From Alphaproteobacteria bacterium (GTDB lineage Bacteria; Pseudomonadota; Alphaproteobacteria; MED-G09), in the NCBI GenBank assembly GCA_018658685.1, contig JABHUT010000172.1:1-27201 (forward strand): 27,201 nt of DNA, given 5' to 3'. Of this stretch, positions 15,033 to 23,116 are shown in pieces. The notes under the pieces were generated by a model. It did no database searches, was not told where the DNA came from, and saw only the letters and a program-made list of their open reading frames with translations. The position numbers and the translations under genes were made by a program. Positions within the stretch are counted from its first letter, which is position 1, and each line of letters begins with the position of its first letter.

Positions 15033-15956
15033 TTAAATACTATCAAGCCAATCGCTGAAAAAGCTATCCTGACCTTTAGAAATCTTCAAAAATCTTTGCT
15101 TTAATTTATCTGTCAAAACTCCAATACCTCCCCTACCAACGGGTTTATTGTCTATTTTTATGACTGGACAAACAAGGTGAGAGGATGAGGTTATAAAAAC
15201 TTCTTTTGCGTTTTCTAATTCTGAAAGAGGTATTCTCTCTACTTTGGTCTTAATACCTTCATTATCGGCAATATCAAGAATACTCTTTCTTGTAATCCCA
15301 TAAAGAACCTCTTCTTCTGGAGCGGTCAATAAAACATCATCTTGATTTACCAGAAAAACATTCGAAGTCGGAGCCTCGGTAATAAAACCACTCTCATCTG
15401 TAAGTATAATCTCATCATACCCATTCTTTCTCGCCTGCCATTTAGCCATCATTGATGATGTATAGTTCCCAGCGATTTTAATCTGGGGTGGAATGATATC
15501 AGATCTTCTTTGATGTTTTTCTTTCTCTAGCCAAACGCTTAACTCTCGCGATGAATGAAAAGGTTGTGAATTTTTAGCTGCAATATCTTCCATAGGCTCA
15601 TATGCTGCAATGGCAACAGTTGAAAAAGAATCTTGAGGCACAACATCAATTTCAATGGATGCTATATAGACGCTTATTTTAACAAATTTACTACCTGGAT
15701 TCTTTTTTACAGTATCTTTTATTGCCAAATGAATATCCGAAGCAGAATAATCTAAAGGGATCCCAGCTGAAGCGCATGACGTAAAAAGTCTATCAACATG
15801 ATCGTTCAAACGAAAAAGTGAAACAACTCCATCATTTTCAAAAATTGGTATAAACCCAAAAATTAAAGAACCACGCTGATGAGAGTGCGATAAAATATGA
15901 ACTTGAGCATCTTCCCAGTTAATATAATCTCCATTTACCCAAATTTTTCTTTGCAA
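15033..15956 (-). CDS. class IV aminotransferase (branched-chain / D-amino acid type)
   Basis: A 307-aa PLP enzyme of fold type IV. The PLP lysine is K160 in PQIKIAGNY, the phosphate-binding Arg is R56 in HVDRLF, the glutamate that contacts the pyridine nitrogen is E194 in FITEAPTSNVF, and GITR (220–223) is also conserved. Reaction: transfer of an amino group between an amino acid and 2-oxoglutarate or another oxo acid. Given the ilv/leu genes in the window it may act as the branched-chain aminotransferase, but IlvE, D-amino acid and (R)-amine aminotransferases cannot be told apart safely here. The start is a TTG at 15956 with GGAG 8 nt upstream; no ATG fits. Divergent from the reductase-like gene. 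Confidence 0.85.
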   Translation of the reverse strand: MQRKIWVNGDYINWEDAQVHILSHSHQRGSLIFGFIPIFENDGVVSLFRLNDHVDRLFTSCASAGIPLDYSASDIHLAIKDTVKKNPGSKFVKISVYIASIEIDVVPQDSFSTVAIAAYEPMEDIAAKNSQPFHSSRELSVWLEKEKHQRRSDIIPPQIKIAGNYTSSMMAKWQARKNGYDEIILTDESGFITEAPTSNVFLVNQDDVLLTAPEEEVLYGITRKSILDIADNEGIKTKVERIPLSELENAKEVFITSSSHLVCPVIKIDNKPVGRGGIGVLTDKLKQRFLKISKGQDSFFSDWLDSI

Positions 15957-16007
15957 AAGCTATACTCCGTGGTTAAGAATCAAATTTTAACTTAAACTAA
16001 AATCATT
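15957..16007. promoter_or_regulatory. short divergent intergenic region
   Basis: Only 51 bp separate the leftward aminotransferase and the rightward membrane reductase-like gene, so their promoters must overlap each other or extend into the coding regions. The aminotransferase Shine-Dalgarno GGAG lies here; none is clear for the reductase. Confidence 0.3.
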
Positions 16008-16748
16008 ATGTTTCAAATTCTTATAAATTCTTGGATCGGTATTGGTGTTGTAACTTTTTTTGTTCTTCTTTTTATAAGCGCACCTTATGGACGGCACCTT
16101 CGATCAGGTTGGGGGCCCCTTCTTCCAAAAAGACTTGGTTGGATTTTAATGGAAGCACCCGCCCTTTATGTCATATGGATCTTTTATTTTCTCTATGGGG
16201 GATTTAATAATATTGTTTTGGTTATCTTCTTATGCCTTTGGTCTATTCATTATACTAATCGTAGCCTAATATGGCCTCTCTTGATTGATAAAAATGGCTC
16301 TATGCCTTTAGTAGTTGCTCTGCTGGCATTTATTTTTAACGTCTTTAATGCATCCTTTCATGGCTACTGGTTTTTATTGATGGATAATTACTATGATGTT
16401 TCTTGGCTCTTAAGCTCAAACTTTTTAATAGGCTTATGTATTTTTCTTTTTGGAATGATCATAAATATTCAATCCGATAAAATCCTACTGAATATTTCAA
16501 AAGAAAAAAAAGGTTATCAAATCCCACGAGGGGGATTTTATAAATGGATTTCAAGTCCTAATTATTTTGGAGAAATAATAGAATGGACTGGATGGGCTAT
16601 TATGACTTGGAGTTTTTCAGGTTTTGTTTTTGCTCTTTGGACTACCTTTAATCTTCTTCCAAGAGCCCTTAAACATCACACTTGGTATAAAGAAAAATTT
16701 AATGATTATCCAAAGGAACGTAAGGCAATTATCCCAAAAATTTTATGA
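16008..16748 (+). CDS. steroid 5-alpha-reductase-like membrane enzyme
   Basis: A 246-aa polytopic membrane protein of the 3-oxo-5-alpha-steroid 4-dehydrogenase family. The C-terminal half carries the family's conserved run: GYQIPRGGFYKWISSPNYFG, then EIIEWTGWA, NLLPRALKHHTWY and YPKERKAIIP. These positions in SRD5A enzymes bind NADPH. It would reduce a conjugated C=C bond in a lipid such as a steroid or polyprenoid; the bacterial substrate is not known. Six or more hydrophobic segments. The stop codon directly abuts the stop of the convergent NmrA-like gene with no gap. Confidence 0.88.
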   Translation: MFQILINSWIGIGVVTFFVLLFISAPYGRHLRSGWGPLLPKRLGWILMEAPALYVIWIFYFLYGGFNNIVLVIFLCLWSIHYTNRSLIWPLLIDKNGSMPLVVALLAFIFNVFNASFHGYWFLLMDNYYDVSWLLSSNFLIGLCIFLFGMIINIQSDKILLNISKEKKGYQIPRGGFYKWISSPNYFGEIIEWTGWAIMTWSFSGFVFALWTTFNLLPRALKHHTWYKEKFNDYPKERKAIIPKIL

Positions 16749-17684
16749 TTAACCACCTGACGGTGTTGCAATATCCTCATCGTCAATAGGAACCCAATCC
16801 TGTTGCTTTACCCACTCACTAAATGTTGTTAATTGAATAGGAATTTCTTTAAGAACTTCATCCATATCTACTTCAAAAGGATTTAAGTCATCATCATTAT
16901 CATTGTTATATTCATAAAATCCTTGCATAGCCGCAATATAATCTTCTCTTCCAATATCACTAACATCTTCAAAGATATCTGCCATACGAATAGCAAATTC
17001 ATTTGGAGTTAATGTTTTCTGCTTAATAGAGCGACCAAGATGTCCTGATAGGGTATCTGCAATTCTTTGTGGTGTTAAAACTTCAGGCCCACCAATGACC
17101 ATAGCGCGTCCTATTAAGTCATCCCTTTTTAAGGCTGCAACCATAAATTTTGCTACATCATCTAAGCAAATCCAATTTGCCTCAAGCCCTGGTTTGTGAG
17201 GATAAGCAAACTCATCTTTTTCCAAAATATCATTTCTTGCCCATTTTGTTAAAGTATTGTCCATGAATAATACGGGTCTAAATATAGTTGTTCGAGCACC
17301 GCCTTGTTTTAAAGCTCTCTCCGTTGCAAGAACACGGTCATAATTATATTGTCCAATCTCTTCATCAGGTGCATAAGCAGCTGTTTGATATATTAAGCGA
17401 ATATCGGCCCTAGCAGCAGCAGCGCCTACAGCGGCACAGAAATCTATCATTTTAGTGACTTGCTCAAAAGAAGGTTTGTTATAAAAAGCAGCATCAGAGC
17501 CAGCCAAAGCATCATCTAGGCTTTGAGGGTCATTATAATCTGCAGAAACTTCTGTTACATTATTATCAGAAAATACACCTTTTTTTCGTGTTATAGCCCT
17601 AACCTGATAACCAGCTAATAAAAGCTGTCTTACTTGTGCCTGCCCCATTCTTCCTGAAGCCCCAAAAACTGTCACAATTTCCAT
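16749..17684 (-). CDS. NmrA-like NAD(P)-binding protein
   Basis: A 311-aa atypical short-chain dehydrogenase of the NmrA/HSCARG kind. The nucleotide motif is G8-A-S-G-R-M-G14, and the Tyr-x-x-x-Lys of classic SDRs is not evident, so it may be a redox sensor or an isomerase-like enzyme. The C-terminal region is strongly acidic (NDNDDDLNPFEVDMDE). A good AAGGGG precedes the ATG. It is the third gene of a leftward set after the PQQ dehydrogenase and the SDR, 45 nt below the SDR stop. The DNA looks somewhat more GC-rich and alanine-rich than its neighbours, which could mean recent transfer. The role is not known. Confidence 0.8.
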   Translation of the reverse strand: MEIVTVFGASGRMGQAQVRQLLLAGYQVRAITRKKGVFSDNNVTEVSADYNDPQSLDDALAGSDAAFYNKPSFEQVTKMIDFCAAVGAAAARADIRLIYQTAAYAPDEEIGQYNYDRVLATERALKQGGARTTIFRPVLFMDNTLTKWARNDILEKDEFAYPHKPGLEANWICLDDVAKFMVAALKRDDLIGRAMVIGGPEVLTPQRIADTLSGHLGRSIKQKTLTPNEFAIRMADIFEDVSDIGREDYIAAMQGFYEYNNDNDDDLNPFEVDMDEVLKEIPIQLTTFSEWVKQQDWVPIDDEDIATPSGG

Positions 17685-17729
17685 TATAAAACCCCTTTTT
17701 AACTAGTTATAATTACTTTTAAGAACCTA

Positions 17730-18491
17730 CTAATTTGAACGTAATTTAACAAGCCACTTAGGTATTATTTTCATAAAAAATACTAAAATTTTATAAATCC
17801 ACCCATTAATAATTATTTCTTTTCCGCTCATTGAAGCTTCATATGCTTGTTCAACTACTTTTCTAGAATCCATCCACATAAAAGATGGTATTGAACTTTT
17901 AAATTCTTTCATATCCCTATGAAATTCAGTATGAGTAAACCCTGGGCATACTGCGCATGAGTAAATATTTCTGGACTTATAATCATTGTGTATCATTTCT
18001 GAAAACTTCAGAAGCATAAGTTTTGTTGCAATATACATACCGCCTGAATTTGTATAAGGAGCAAAAGCTGCAACAGATGAAACATTTACAACTCTTCCAT
18101 ATTTTCTATCAATCATATTGGGTAAAAATAGTCTTGTTAATGCTATTGCAGAAGTCGATAAAACGTTAATAAAAGTATCATGTTCTTCCCAAGATATTTT
18201 ATCGAATTCTCCTGTCAGTCCATAACCAGCATTATTTACTAGAATATCAATTTTAATATTACTTTCTTCACAAAAATTAAAAATTTTATTTGGCGCTTCT
18301 TTTTCACCAAGATCAGCTGGGATAATTAAAGCGCTTATATTGTATTTGTTTATAAGATCGGAGGCAATGGACTTTAAATTACCCTCTCTTCGCGCGGTTA
18401 AAACTAAATTATAACCTTTTTCTGCATAAAGATTTGCGAAATCTTTACCTAAACCTGAAGATGCGCCAGTTATTAATACAGTTTTATTCAT
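17730..18491 (-). CDS. short-chain dehydrogenase/reductase
   Basis: A 253-aa classic SDR. G9-ASSGL-G15 binds NAD(P), NNAG is at 86–89, Ser 138/139 and Y153-xxx-K157 form the catalytic set. The residues after the coenzyme motif (TARR) favour NADP. The start is the ATG at 18491, which gives the normal SDR N-terminus MNKTVLITGA; an upstream in-frame start would add 15 unrelated residues from within the dehydrogenase gene. The ATG overlaps the end of the PQQ dehydrogenase gene by 8 nt, so translation is coupled. C-terminal residues from about 215 are hydrophobic and basic and may touch the membrane. The substrate is unknown. Confidence 0.9.
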   Translation of the reverse strand: MNKTVLITGASSGLGKDFANLYAEKGYNLVLTARREGNLKSIASDLINKYNISALIIPADLGEKEAPNKIFNFCEESNIKIDILVNNAGYGLTGEFDKISWEEHDTFINVLSTSAIALTRLFLPNMIDRKYGRVVNVSSVAAFAPYTNSGGMYIATKLMLLKFSEMIHNDYKSRNIYSCAVCPGFTHTEFHRDMKEFKSSIPSFMWMDSRKVVEQAYEASMSGKEIIINGWIYKILVFFMKIIPKWLVKLRSN

Positions 18492-20442
18492 TCGGAAGCG
18501 CAAAAGCCATAAGATGATCAGAGGCAGGAGTACCAATTGCCCAGTGACCTCCAGCAGCTATAATAACAAATTGCCGACCATTTTTATTTTTATATGTCAT
18601 CGGTGTTGCGTGCCCTCCAGTGGGAAGCCTAAATTTCGCCAACTCCTCTCCGGTTTCCGTATTAAAAGCCCTTAAATAATGATCACTTGTAGCACCTATA
18701 AAAATTACTCCGGATGCAGTAACTGTAGGGCCACCCATATTTGGAGCACCCTTAATCCACCAAAAAGGAAAAGGGGCTAAATCTTTTGATGTGCCTAATG
18801 GAACATTCCATAGATGATCTCCAGTATTAAGGTCGACCGCAGTCAAAGTACCCCAAGGTGGCTCAGTACATGGCACGCCTAAAGGAGAGAAAAATCCCAT
18901 TGATCGTAAATTACAATATGGGGCACCCTCATTAGATTCAATATTTGTAAATCTTTCTTGAGTTTTATTAATAGATAATTCCTTGAGTGGTTTGCCGCAA
19001 TCTTCTCGAGGAACCATAACTATTAAACTTGCCATATTATTGGTATTAACAATCATTATATTTCTCTCGGGATCGATTGCTGGTCCACCCCAATTATTCC
19101 CCCCTACTCCACTTGGATAGTGAATACTTCCTTCAAGTGACGGTGGAGTAAAAAGTCCCTCATTTCTTAATTTTTTAGCAGTTCTTTTGCAGTGTCCACG
19201 GTCCCAAAAAGTAAAACCAAACGCTTTATCAGGATCGAAATATGTTGGATTAAGAGGCGCAGGTTTAGTAGGAAAAGGCTGAGTTTTACTTACATAATCA
19301 CCTTCAATAGCCCCTTGAGGAACCTCCCTTTCCTCAACAGGAAATATCGGTTCACCAGTTTCTCTATTTAATAGAAAAACAAGTCCAGTTTTAGTTGTCT
19401 GCGCAAGAGCTTTTATCGTTTTGCCGTCTTTTTCAAACTCATAAAAAGTTGGTTGAGACGGAACATCATAATCCCAAATATCATGATGAACTGTCTGAAA
19501 ACTCCATTCTAATTTTCCTGTATCAGCATTCAGAGCCACAACAGAACTTGAATATTCTTCAAGACCTTCTCTATGTCCACCATAGTAATCAGGGGATGCG
19601 TTGCCAGTTGGAAGGTACACCATATTTAGGTCTGAATCAGCTGAAATTATTGACCAAACATTTGCCGTACCCCTTCTGTAGAGAGGATTACCGTTTTCAT
19701 CTAATATTGTTGCTTCATTCGGTGGAATTGGATCCCAGTACCATTCCAACTCACCAGTCCTAATATCATAAGCTCTTACCACACCACCTGGAATATCAAT
19801 TGATAAGTTATCAATAACACTTCCTCCAACAACGATTTTTTCATTGATTATGGCTGGTGGAGATGTACTCCAATAGTATAAATCAGGATGCTCACCTAAG
19901 CCTTCTCTGAGATTAACTCTTCCGTTATTTCCAAAATCTTCACATAATTGTCCGTCTTTTGCATCAATAGAAAATAATTCGGCATCAATGGTAACGCCAA
20001 TAATATGATGAAAACATTTTTCATCAGGTGATTTCTTTAAATCTTTCCAACTACTTAACCCCCGACAAGCTAGGATAGCCCTACCCTCTTTTTTAAGTTT
20101 TGGATCAAACATCCAAATTTCTTCGCCTGTTTCAGGATTTAAAGCAAAAACTCTATTAAATGACGTGCAATAAAAGAGGGTTTCATCAACTAAAAGAGGT
20201 GTTACTTGAAAAGATGTTTGATAATCATCACCTTTTCTACCAGCAGAATTTGCCCCACCCTTATAATCACCAGATCTATGCGTCCAAATATTCTTTAAAT
20301 ATTTCACATTCTCAGGTGTTATTTCAGTTGCTTTAGAATAATGACCTCCACCGGAATCTTTTCCATAATGAGACCAATCGTCACCCTCCGCAAGTATAGA
20401 AAGCGGCAAAATTACAGTAAAAATTAATAAGAATTTTTTCAT
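18484..20442 (-). CDS. periplasmic PQQ-dependent dehydrogenase (glucose-dehydrogenase group)
   Basis: A 652-aa quinoprotein. The start at 20442 has GGAG 6 nt upstream and gives a signal peptide cut near ILA-EGDD (18/19). The mature chain is the eight-bladed propeller, with tryptophan-docking repeats such as ALNPETGEEIWMFD and ALNADTGKLEWSFQ. GNASPD (280–285) matches the conserved motif of membrane glucose dehydrogenase that includes the catalytic Asp, and the RETGEPIFPVEEREVPQG segment is family-typical. Unlike E. coli Gcd it has no N-terminal membrane helices, and no cytochrome c domain is present. It should oxidise a sugar, alcohol or polyol in the periplasm and pass electrons to a separate carrier. 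Neither pqq synthesis genes nor a cytochrome partner lie in the window. Confidence 0.92.
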   Translation of the reverse strand: MKKFLLIFTVILPLSILAEGDDWSHYGKDSGGGHYSKATEITPENVKYLKNIWTHRSGDYKGGANSAGRKGDDYQTSFQVTPLLVDETLFYCTSFNRVFALNPETGEEIWMFDPKLKKEGRAILACRGLSSWKDLKKSPDEKCFHHIIGVTIDAELFSIDAKDGQLCEDFGNNGRVNLREGLGEHPDLYYWSTSPPAIINEKIVVGGSVIDNLSIDIPGGVVRAYDIRTGELEWYWDPIPPNEATILDENGNPLYRRGTANVWSIISADSDLNMVYLPTGNASPDYYGGHREGLEEYSSSVVALNADTGKLEWSFQTVHHDIWDYDVPSQPTFYEFEKDGKTIKALAQTTKTGLVFLLNRETGEPIFPVEEREVPQGAIEGDYVSKTQPFPTKPAPLNPTYFDPDKAFGFTFWDRGHCKRTAKKLRNEGLFTPPSLEGSIHYPSGVGGNNWGGPAIDPERNIMIVNTNNMASLIVMVPREDCGKPLKELSINKTQERFTNIESNEGAPYCNLRSMGFFSPLGVPCTEPPWGTLTAVDLNTGDHLWNVPLGTSKDLAPFPFWWIKGAPNMGGPTVTASGVIFIGATSDHYLRAFNTETGEELAKFRLPTGGHATPMTYKNKNGRQFVIIAAGGHWAIGTPASDHLMAFALPNE

Positions 20443-20511
20443 TTGGGACTCCAAAGCATCGAATTAACTATAGTAAGTATTAAAACTTTGTAAAAGAATT
20501 AAATGAGATAA

Positions 20512-21330
20512 TTATATAACTGAAGGCGGTTTTCCTAATTCATACTCAACATATTTTTGCATAATTTCTGTTTGTTTATCTATATTTTCGTCAAATTCAT
20601 TGGGATAAATCGGTTCACCAAAAATTATCTTATAACGAAAGTCTCTTTTATTAATTAACTCTCTAAATAAACTAACATCTTTTAGTTCTGTATTAATGAT
20701 TTCCAAAAAGTAAAAAAGAAGTGAATTTGAACCATTCATATGAAATGGAACTATAGGAACATTGAATTTTTTAGAAAGCTTTGTAATTGTTGTTAACCAA
20801 GGTCTTTCGTATAGCCTAAATCCCTTTCTTTTAGATAACCTAGAAGACGGAAAAACTAACAAAGCCTTATTATTGTTGAGCGTTTCTTTTGTTAATTTTA
20901 AGATCACCCGACTCTTCTCAGATGTTTTATTTTGATGATTCCAATCAACTGGAATAATTATATCTTGAAAGCCTTTGGCAATTTTGATCATATCGGAGTT
21001 AGCGTAAAGTGTATAATCTGGCCTATGTTTTTTAAGAACATCAAACATTACAATCCCATCAGTTAGACCAGTTGGGTGATTACCAGCTAAAATTATAGGA
21101 CCTGAACTAGGAACATTTGAAAGATTAGCTACCTGATTTTCTGCTTTCAAAAACTCTGTAAGATAAGTGAAACATTCAAACCCAGGCTTATCAATTATAT
21201 CATCTACAATCTTTTTGGCTTCTTCATATTTAAAAATTTTATAAATTGATGGCTTAATAAAAGACCAAAAAATCTTATTCCTCATAAGATTGGGGCACCT
21301 TTCTTCCATAATTTCATCTATTGGATGCAT
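20512..21330 (-). CDS. PlsC-like acyltransferase
   Basis: A 272-aa lysophospholipid/ornithine-lipid-type acyltransferase. The catalytic motif is H85-PTGLT-D91 in GNHPTGLTDG, the longer-spaced form known from hemolysin-like acyltransferases, and VFPSSRLSKRKG fits the glycerol-phosphate-binding block. It would transfer a fatty acyl group to a lyso-lipid at the inner membrane. It starts 15 nt after the leuA stop on the same strand, so it is probably read from the leuA message, an unusual pairing. The Shine-Dalgarno is weak. Confidence 0.82.
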   Translation of the reverse strand: MHPIDEIMEERCPNLMRNKIFWSFIKPSIYKIFKYEEAKKIVDDIIDKPGFECFTYLTEFLKAENQVANLSNVPSSGPIILAGNHPTGLTDGIVMFDVLKKHRPDYTLYANSDMIKIAKGFQDIIIPVDWNHQNKTSEKSRVILKLTKETLNNNKALLVFPSSRLSKRKGFRLYERPWLTTITKLSKKFNVPIVPFHMNGSNSLLFYFLEIINTELKDVSLFRELINKRDFRYKIIFGEPIYPNEFDENIDKQTEIMQKYVEYELGKPPSVI

Positions 21331-21345
21331 ATAAGTACTGCTCTT

Positions 21346-22893
21346 TTAGGTTTCAATAAAATCTGGGTTTGCCTTTTCTCTCTTAATAATTAAACGATTT
21401 AAAGCACCAATATAAGCTCTTGCAGACGCAACTAGTGTATCTGTATCAGCTCCTCTACCAACAACAGTTTTACCATCCTCATGCAGACGAACACTTACCT
21501 CGGCTTGAGCATCTGTTCCTTGTGTAACGGCGTGAACTTGATACAACTGAAGATCAGCCTTGTGAGGAAATAGATTACGAATAGAGTTAAAAATAGCATC
21601 AACTGGTCCGGAGCCCTCGCAAATAGTACTTTTTTCTTCATTGTTTATATTTAAAACTAAATCAGCAATCTGAGGGCCTGAGGTGCCAGCCTGTATCTTA
21701 AGGGAAACAAGTTTTATCTGATCAATGCTTGAAGAAAATTCATCATCTATAATAGCGATAATATCATCATCAAAAATCTCTTTCTTTTTATCAGCGAGGT
21801 CTTTAAATCGATAAAAGGCATCATTTAATTGATTATCTGCCAAGGCATAACCTAGCTCATATGCTTTTTCTTTAAAAGCATGACGCCCTGAGTGTTTACC
21901 CATAACTAAAGTAGACTCGCTTAGCCCTACACTCTCAGGTGTCATAATTTCATAAGTTTCATTATTTTTAAGCATTCCATCTTGATGAATTCCTGATTCA
22001 TGAGCAAATGCATTCTTACCAACAATAGCTTTGTTAAATTGAACTGGAAAAGAGGTGACTGATGAAACTAACTTCGATGCACGAGTAAATAATTTAGTAT
22101 CGACATTAGAGTCATAATTTAAAATATCTTTTCTTACTTTCATGGACATGACAAGCTCTTCAAGAGCTGCATTACCGGCTCTTTCTCCGATCCCATTCAT
22201 TGTGCATTCAATTTGCCTTGCACCTGCCCTTACACCCGATAATGAGTTAGCAACAGCTAAACCTAAATCATTATGGCAATGAGTTGAAAAAGTCACTTTA
22301 TCAGAAGAAGGAATATTTTTTATCAAAGAGTCTATTATTTCATAATATTCTTCAGGAGTTGTATAGCCAACAGTATCGGGAATATTAATAGTCGAAGCAC
22401 CTGAAGAAATAGCAGTCTCGACACATTTAAATAAAAACTCTCTATCGGTTCTAGTTGCATCCTCAGCTGACCATTGAACATCCTCAACTAGGTTACGCGC
22501 TCTCGAAACAGAAGTATTGATTGCTTCCAAGACCTGGTCTTCATCCATTTGCAATTTAAATTTCATATGGATAGGGCTGGTTGCTATAAAAGTATGAATT
22601 CTTGGGTTTACAGCGTTTTTAACTGCTGCACCGGCTCTATCAATATCTTTTTGTCCAGCCCTAGCTAAACCGCACACTTGAACATTTTTTACAACTTTTG
22701 AAACCTCTGAAACAGCCTCGAAATCACCTTCAGATGCTATAGGAAATCCAGCTTCAATAATATCGATTCCCATTGTATCAAAAACTTCTGCAATCTGAAT
22801 CTTTTCACTTAAAGACATTGAGGCACCTGGAGATTGTTCTCCATCTCTCAATGTTGTATCAAAAATTTTAACGTAATTACTATTTTTACTCAT
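21346..22893 (-). CDS. leuA: 2-isopropylmalate synthase
   Basis: A 515-aa enzyme making 2-isopropylmalate from acetyl-CoA and 2-oxoisovalerate, the first committed step to leucine. The catalytic barrel begins with FDTTLRDGEQSPG (11–23), the metal-binding H205-x-H207 lies in STHCHNDLG, and NGIGERAGN is conserved. The C-terminal regulatory domain (from about 385) binds leucine for feedback control; GRGADTD is in it. The start at 22893 has GGAG exactly 6 nt upstream and is preferred to a TTG four codons earlier. It lies downstream of ilvC with a 223-nt gap holding a Leu-rich leader ORF, so expression is probably tuned to leucine supply. Confidence 0.97.
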   Translation of the reverse strand: MSKNSNYVKIFDTTLRDGEQSPGASMSLSEKIQIAEVFDTMGIDIIEAGFPIASEGDFEAVSEVSKVVKNVQVCGLARAGQKDIDRAGAAVKNAVNPRIHTFIATSPIHMKFKLQMDEDQVLEAINTSVSRARNLVEDVQWSAEDATRTDREFLFKCVETAISSGASTINIPDTVGYTTPEEYYEIIDSLIKNIPSSDKVTFSTHCHNDLGLAVANSLSGVRAGARQIECTMNGIGERAGNAALEELVMSMKVRKDILNYDSNVDTKLFTRASKLVSSVTSFPVQFNKAIVGKNAFAHESGIHQDGMLKNNETYEIMTPESVGLSESTLVMGKHSGRHAFKEKAYELGYALADNQLNDAFYRFKDLADKKKEIFDDDIIAIIDDEFSSSIDQIKLVSLKIQAGTSGPQIADLVLNINNEEKSTICEGSGPVDAIFNSIRNLFPHKADLQLYQVHAVTQGTDAQAEVSVRLHEDGKTVVGRGADTDTLVASARAYIGALNRLIIKREKANPDFIET

Positions 22894-22901
22894 CACTATC
22901 T

Positions 22902-22957
22902 CCAAAAAATTAATTATTTTTGGCTTCGAAATTCTCCCCTAAGACATATCGCCAAAA
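22902..22957 (-). promoter_or_regulatory. candidate translational attenuator of leuA
   Basis: Three short segments on the leuA message can form two alternative hairpins. Segment A (22957–22951, TTTTGGC) pairs with B (22924–22918, GCCAAAA) over 7 bp. B (22923–22917, CCAAAAA) also pairs with C (22908–22902, TTTTTGG) over 7 bp with an 8-nt loop. C includes the first two G of the leuA GGAG. A:B leaves the ribosome site open, B:C partly hides it. Segment A starts 7 nt after the leader stop codon, within reach of a terminating ribosome. No U-run follows, so control of translation is more likely than of transcription. Confidence 0.5.
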
Positions 22958-22964
22958 GACAATC

Positions 22965-23099
22965 CTAGAGGCTAATAAGCAGCAGTGATAAAAGAGTTAA
23001 AGACAATAAAACAGTGTTAAGCAAAAAAAGATTGCTTTCAAAAGACAAAATATTTGAACTGTTTATATTCATATCTAAACTAAATGCCTTAAATTTCAT
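22965..23099 (-). CDS. leucine-rich leader peptide upstream of leuA
   Basis: A 44-codon ORF with an ATG start, ending 71 nt before the leuA start. The first 23 residues are unremarkable; the last 21 (24–44) contain 12 leucines, including Leu-Leu-Leu-Ile-Ser-Leu at the end encoded CTG CTG CTT ATT AGC CTC. Leader peptides rich in the regulated amino acid are the hallmark of ribosome-mediated attenuation of biosynthetic genes. A second in-frame ATG at codon 10 could be used; neither has a good Shine-Dalgarno. Leu-rich ORFs can arise by chance in T-rich DNA, but the position directly before leuA and the hairpin set downstream favour a real leader. Confidence 0.6.
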   Translation of the reverse strand: MKFKAFSLDMNINSSNILSFESNLFLLNTVLLSLTLLSLLLISL

Positions 23100-23116
23100 T
23101 CAGTATCAAGTAAAAA

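Noticed and set aside
19395..19763. 122-codon ORF opposite the PQQ dehydrogenase
   Set aside because: It lies wholly antisense to a well-supported gene, has no ribosome site or recognisable motif, and is explained by the codon use of the real gene.
22933..22939. AGGGGAG on the leuA message as a ribosome site for another small gene
   Set aside because: No start codon lies at a suitable distance downstream.
23019..23037. AAGCAA/TTGCTT hairpin as an ilvC terminator
   Set aside because: Only 6 bp, no T-run follows the stem in either direction, and it falls inside the leader ORF.
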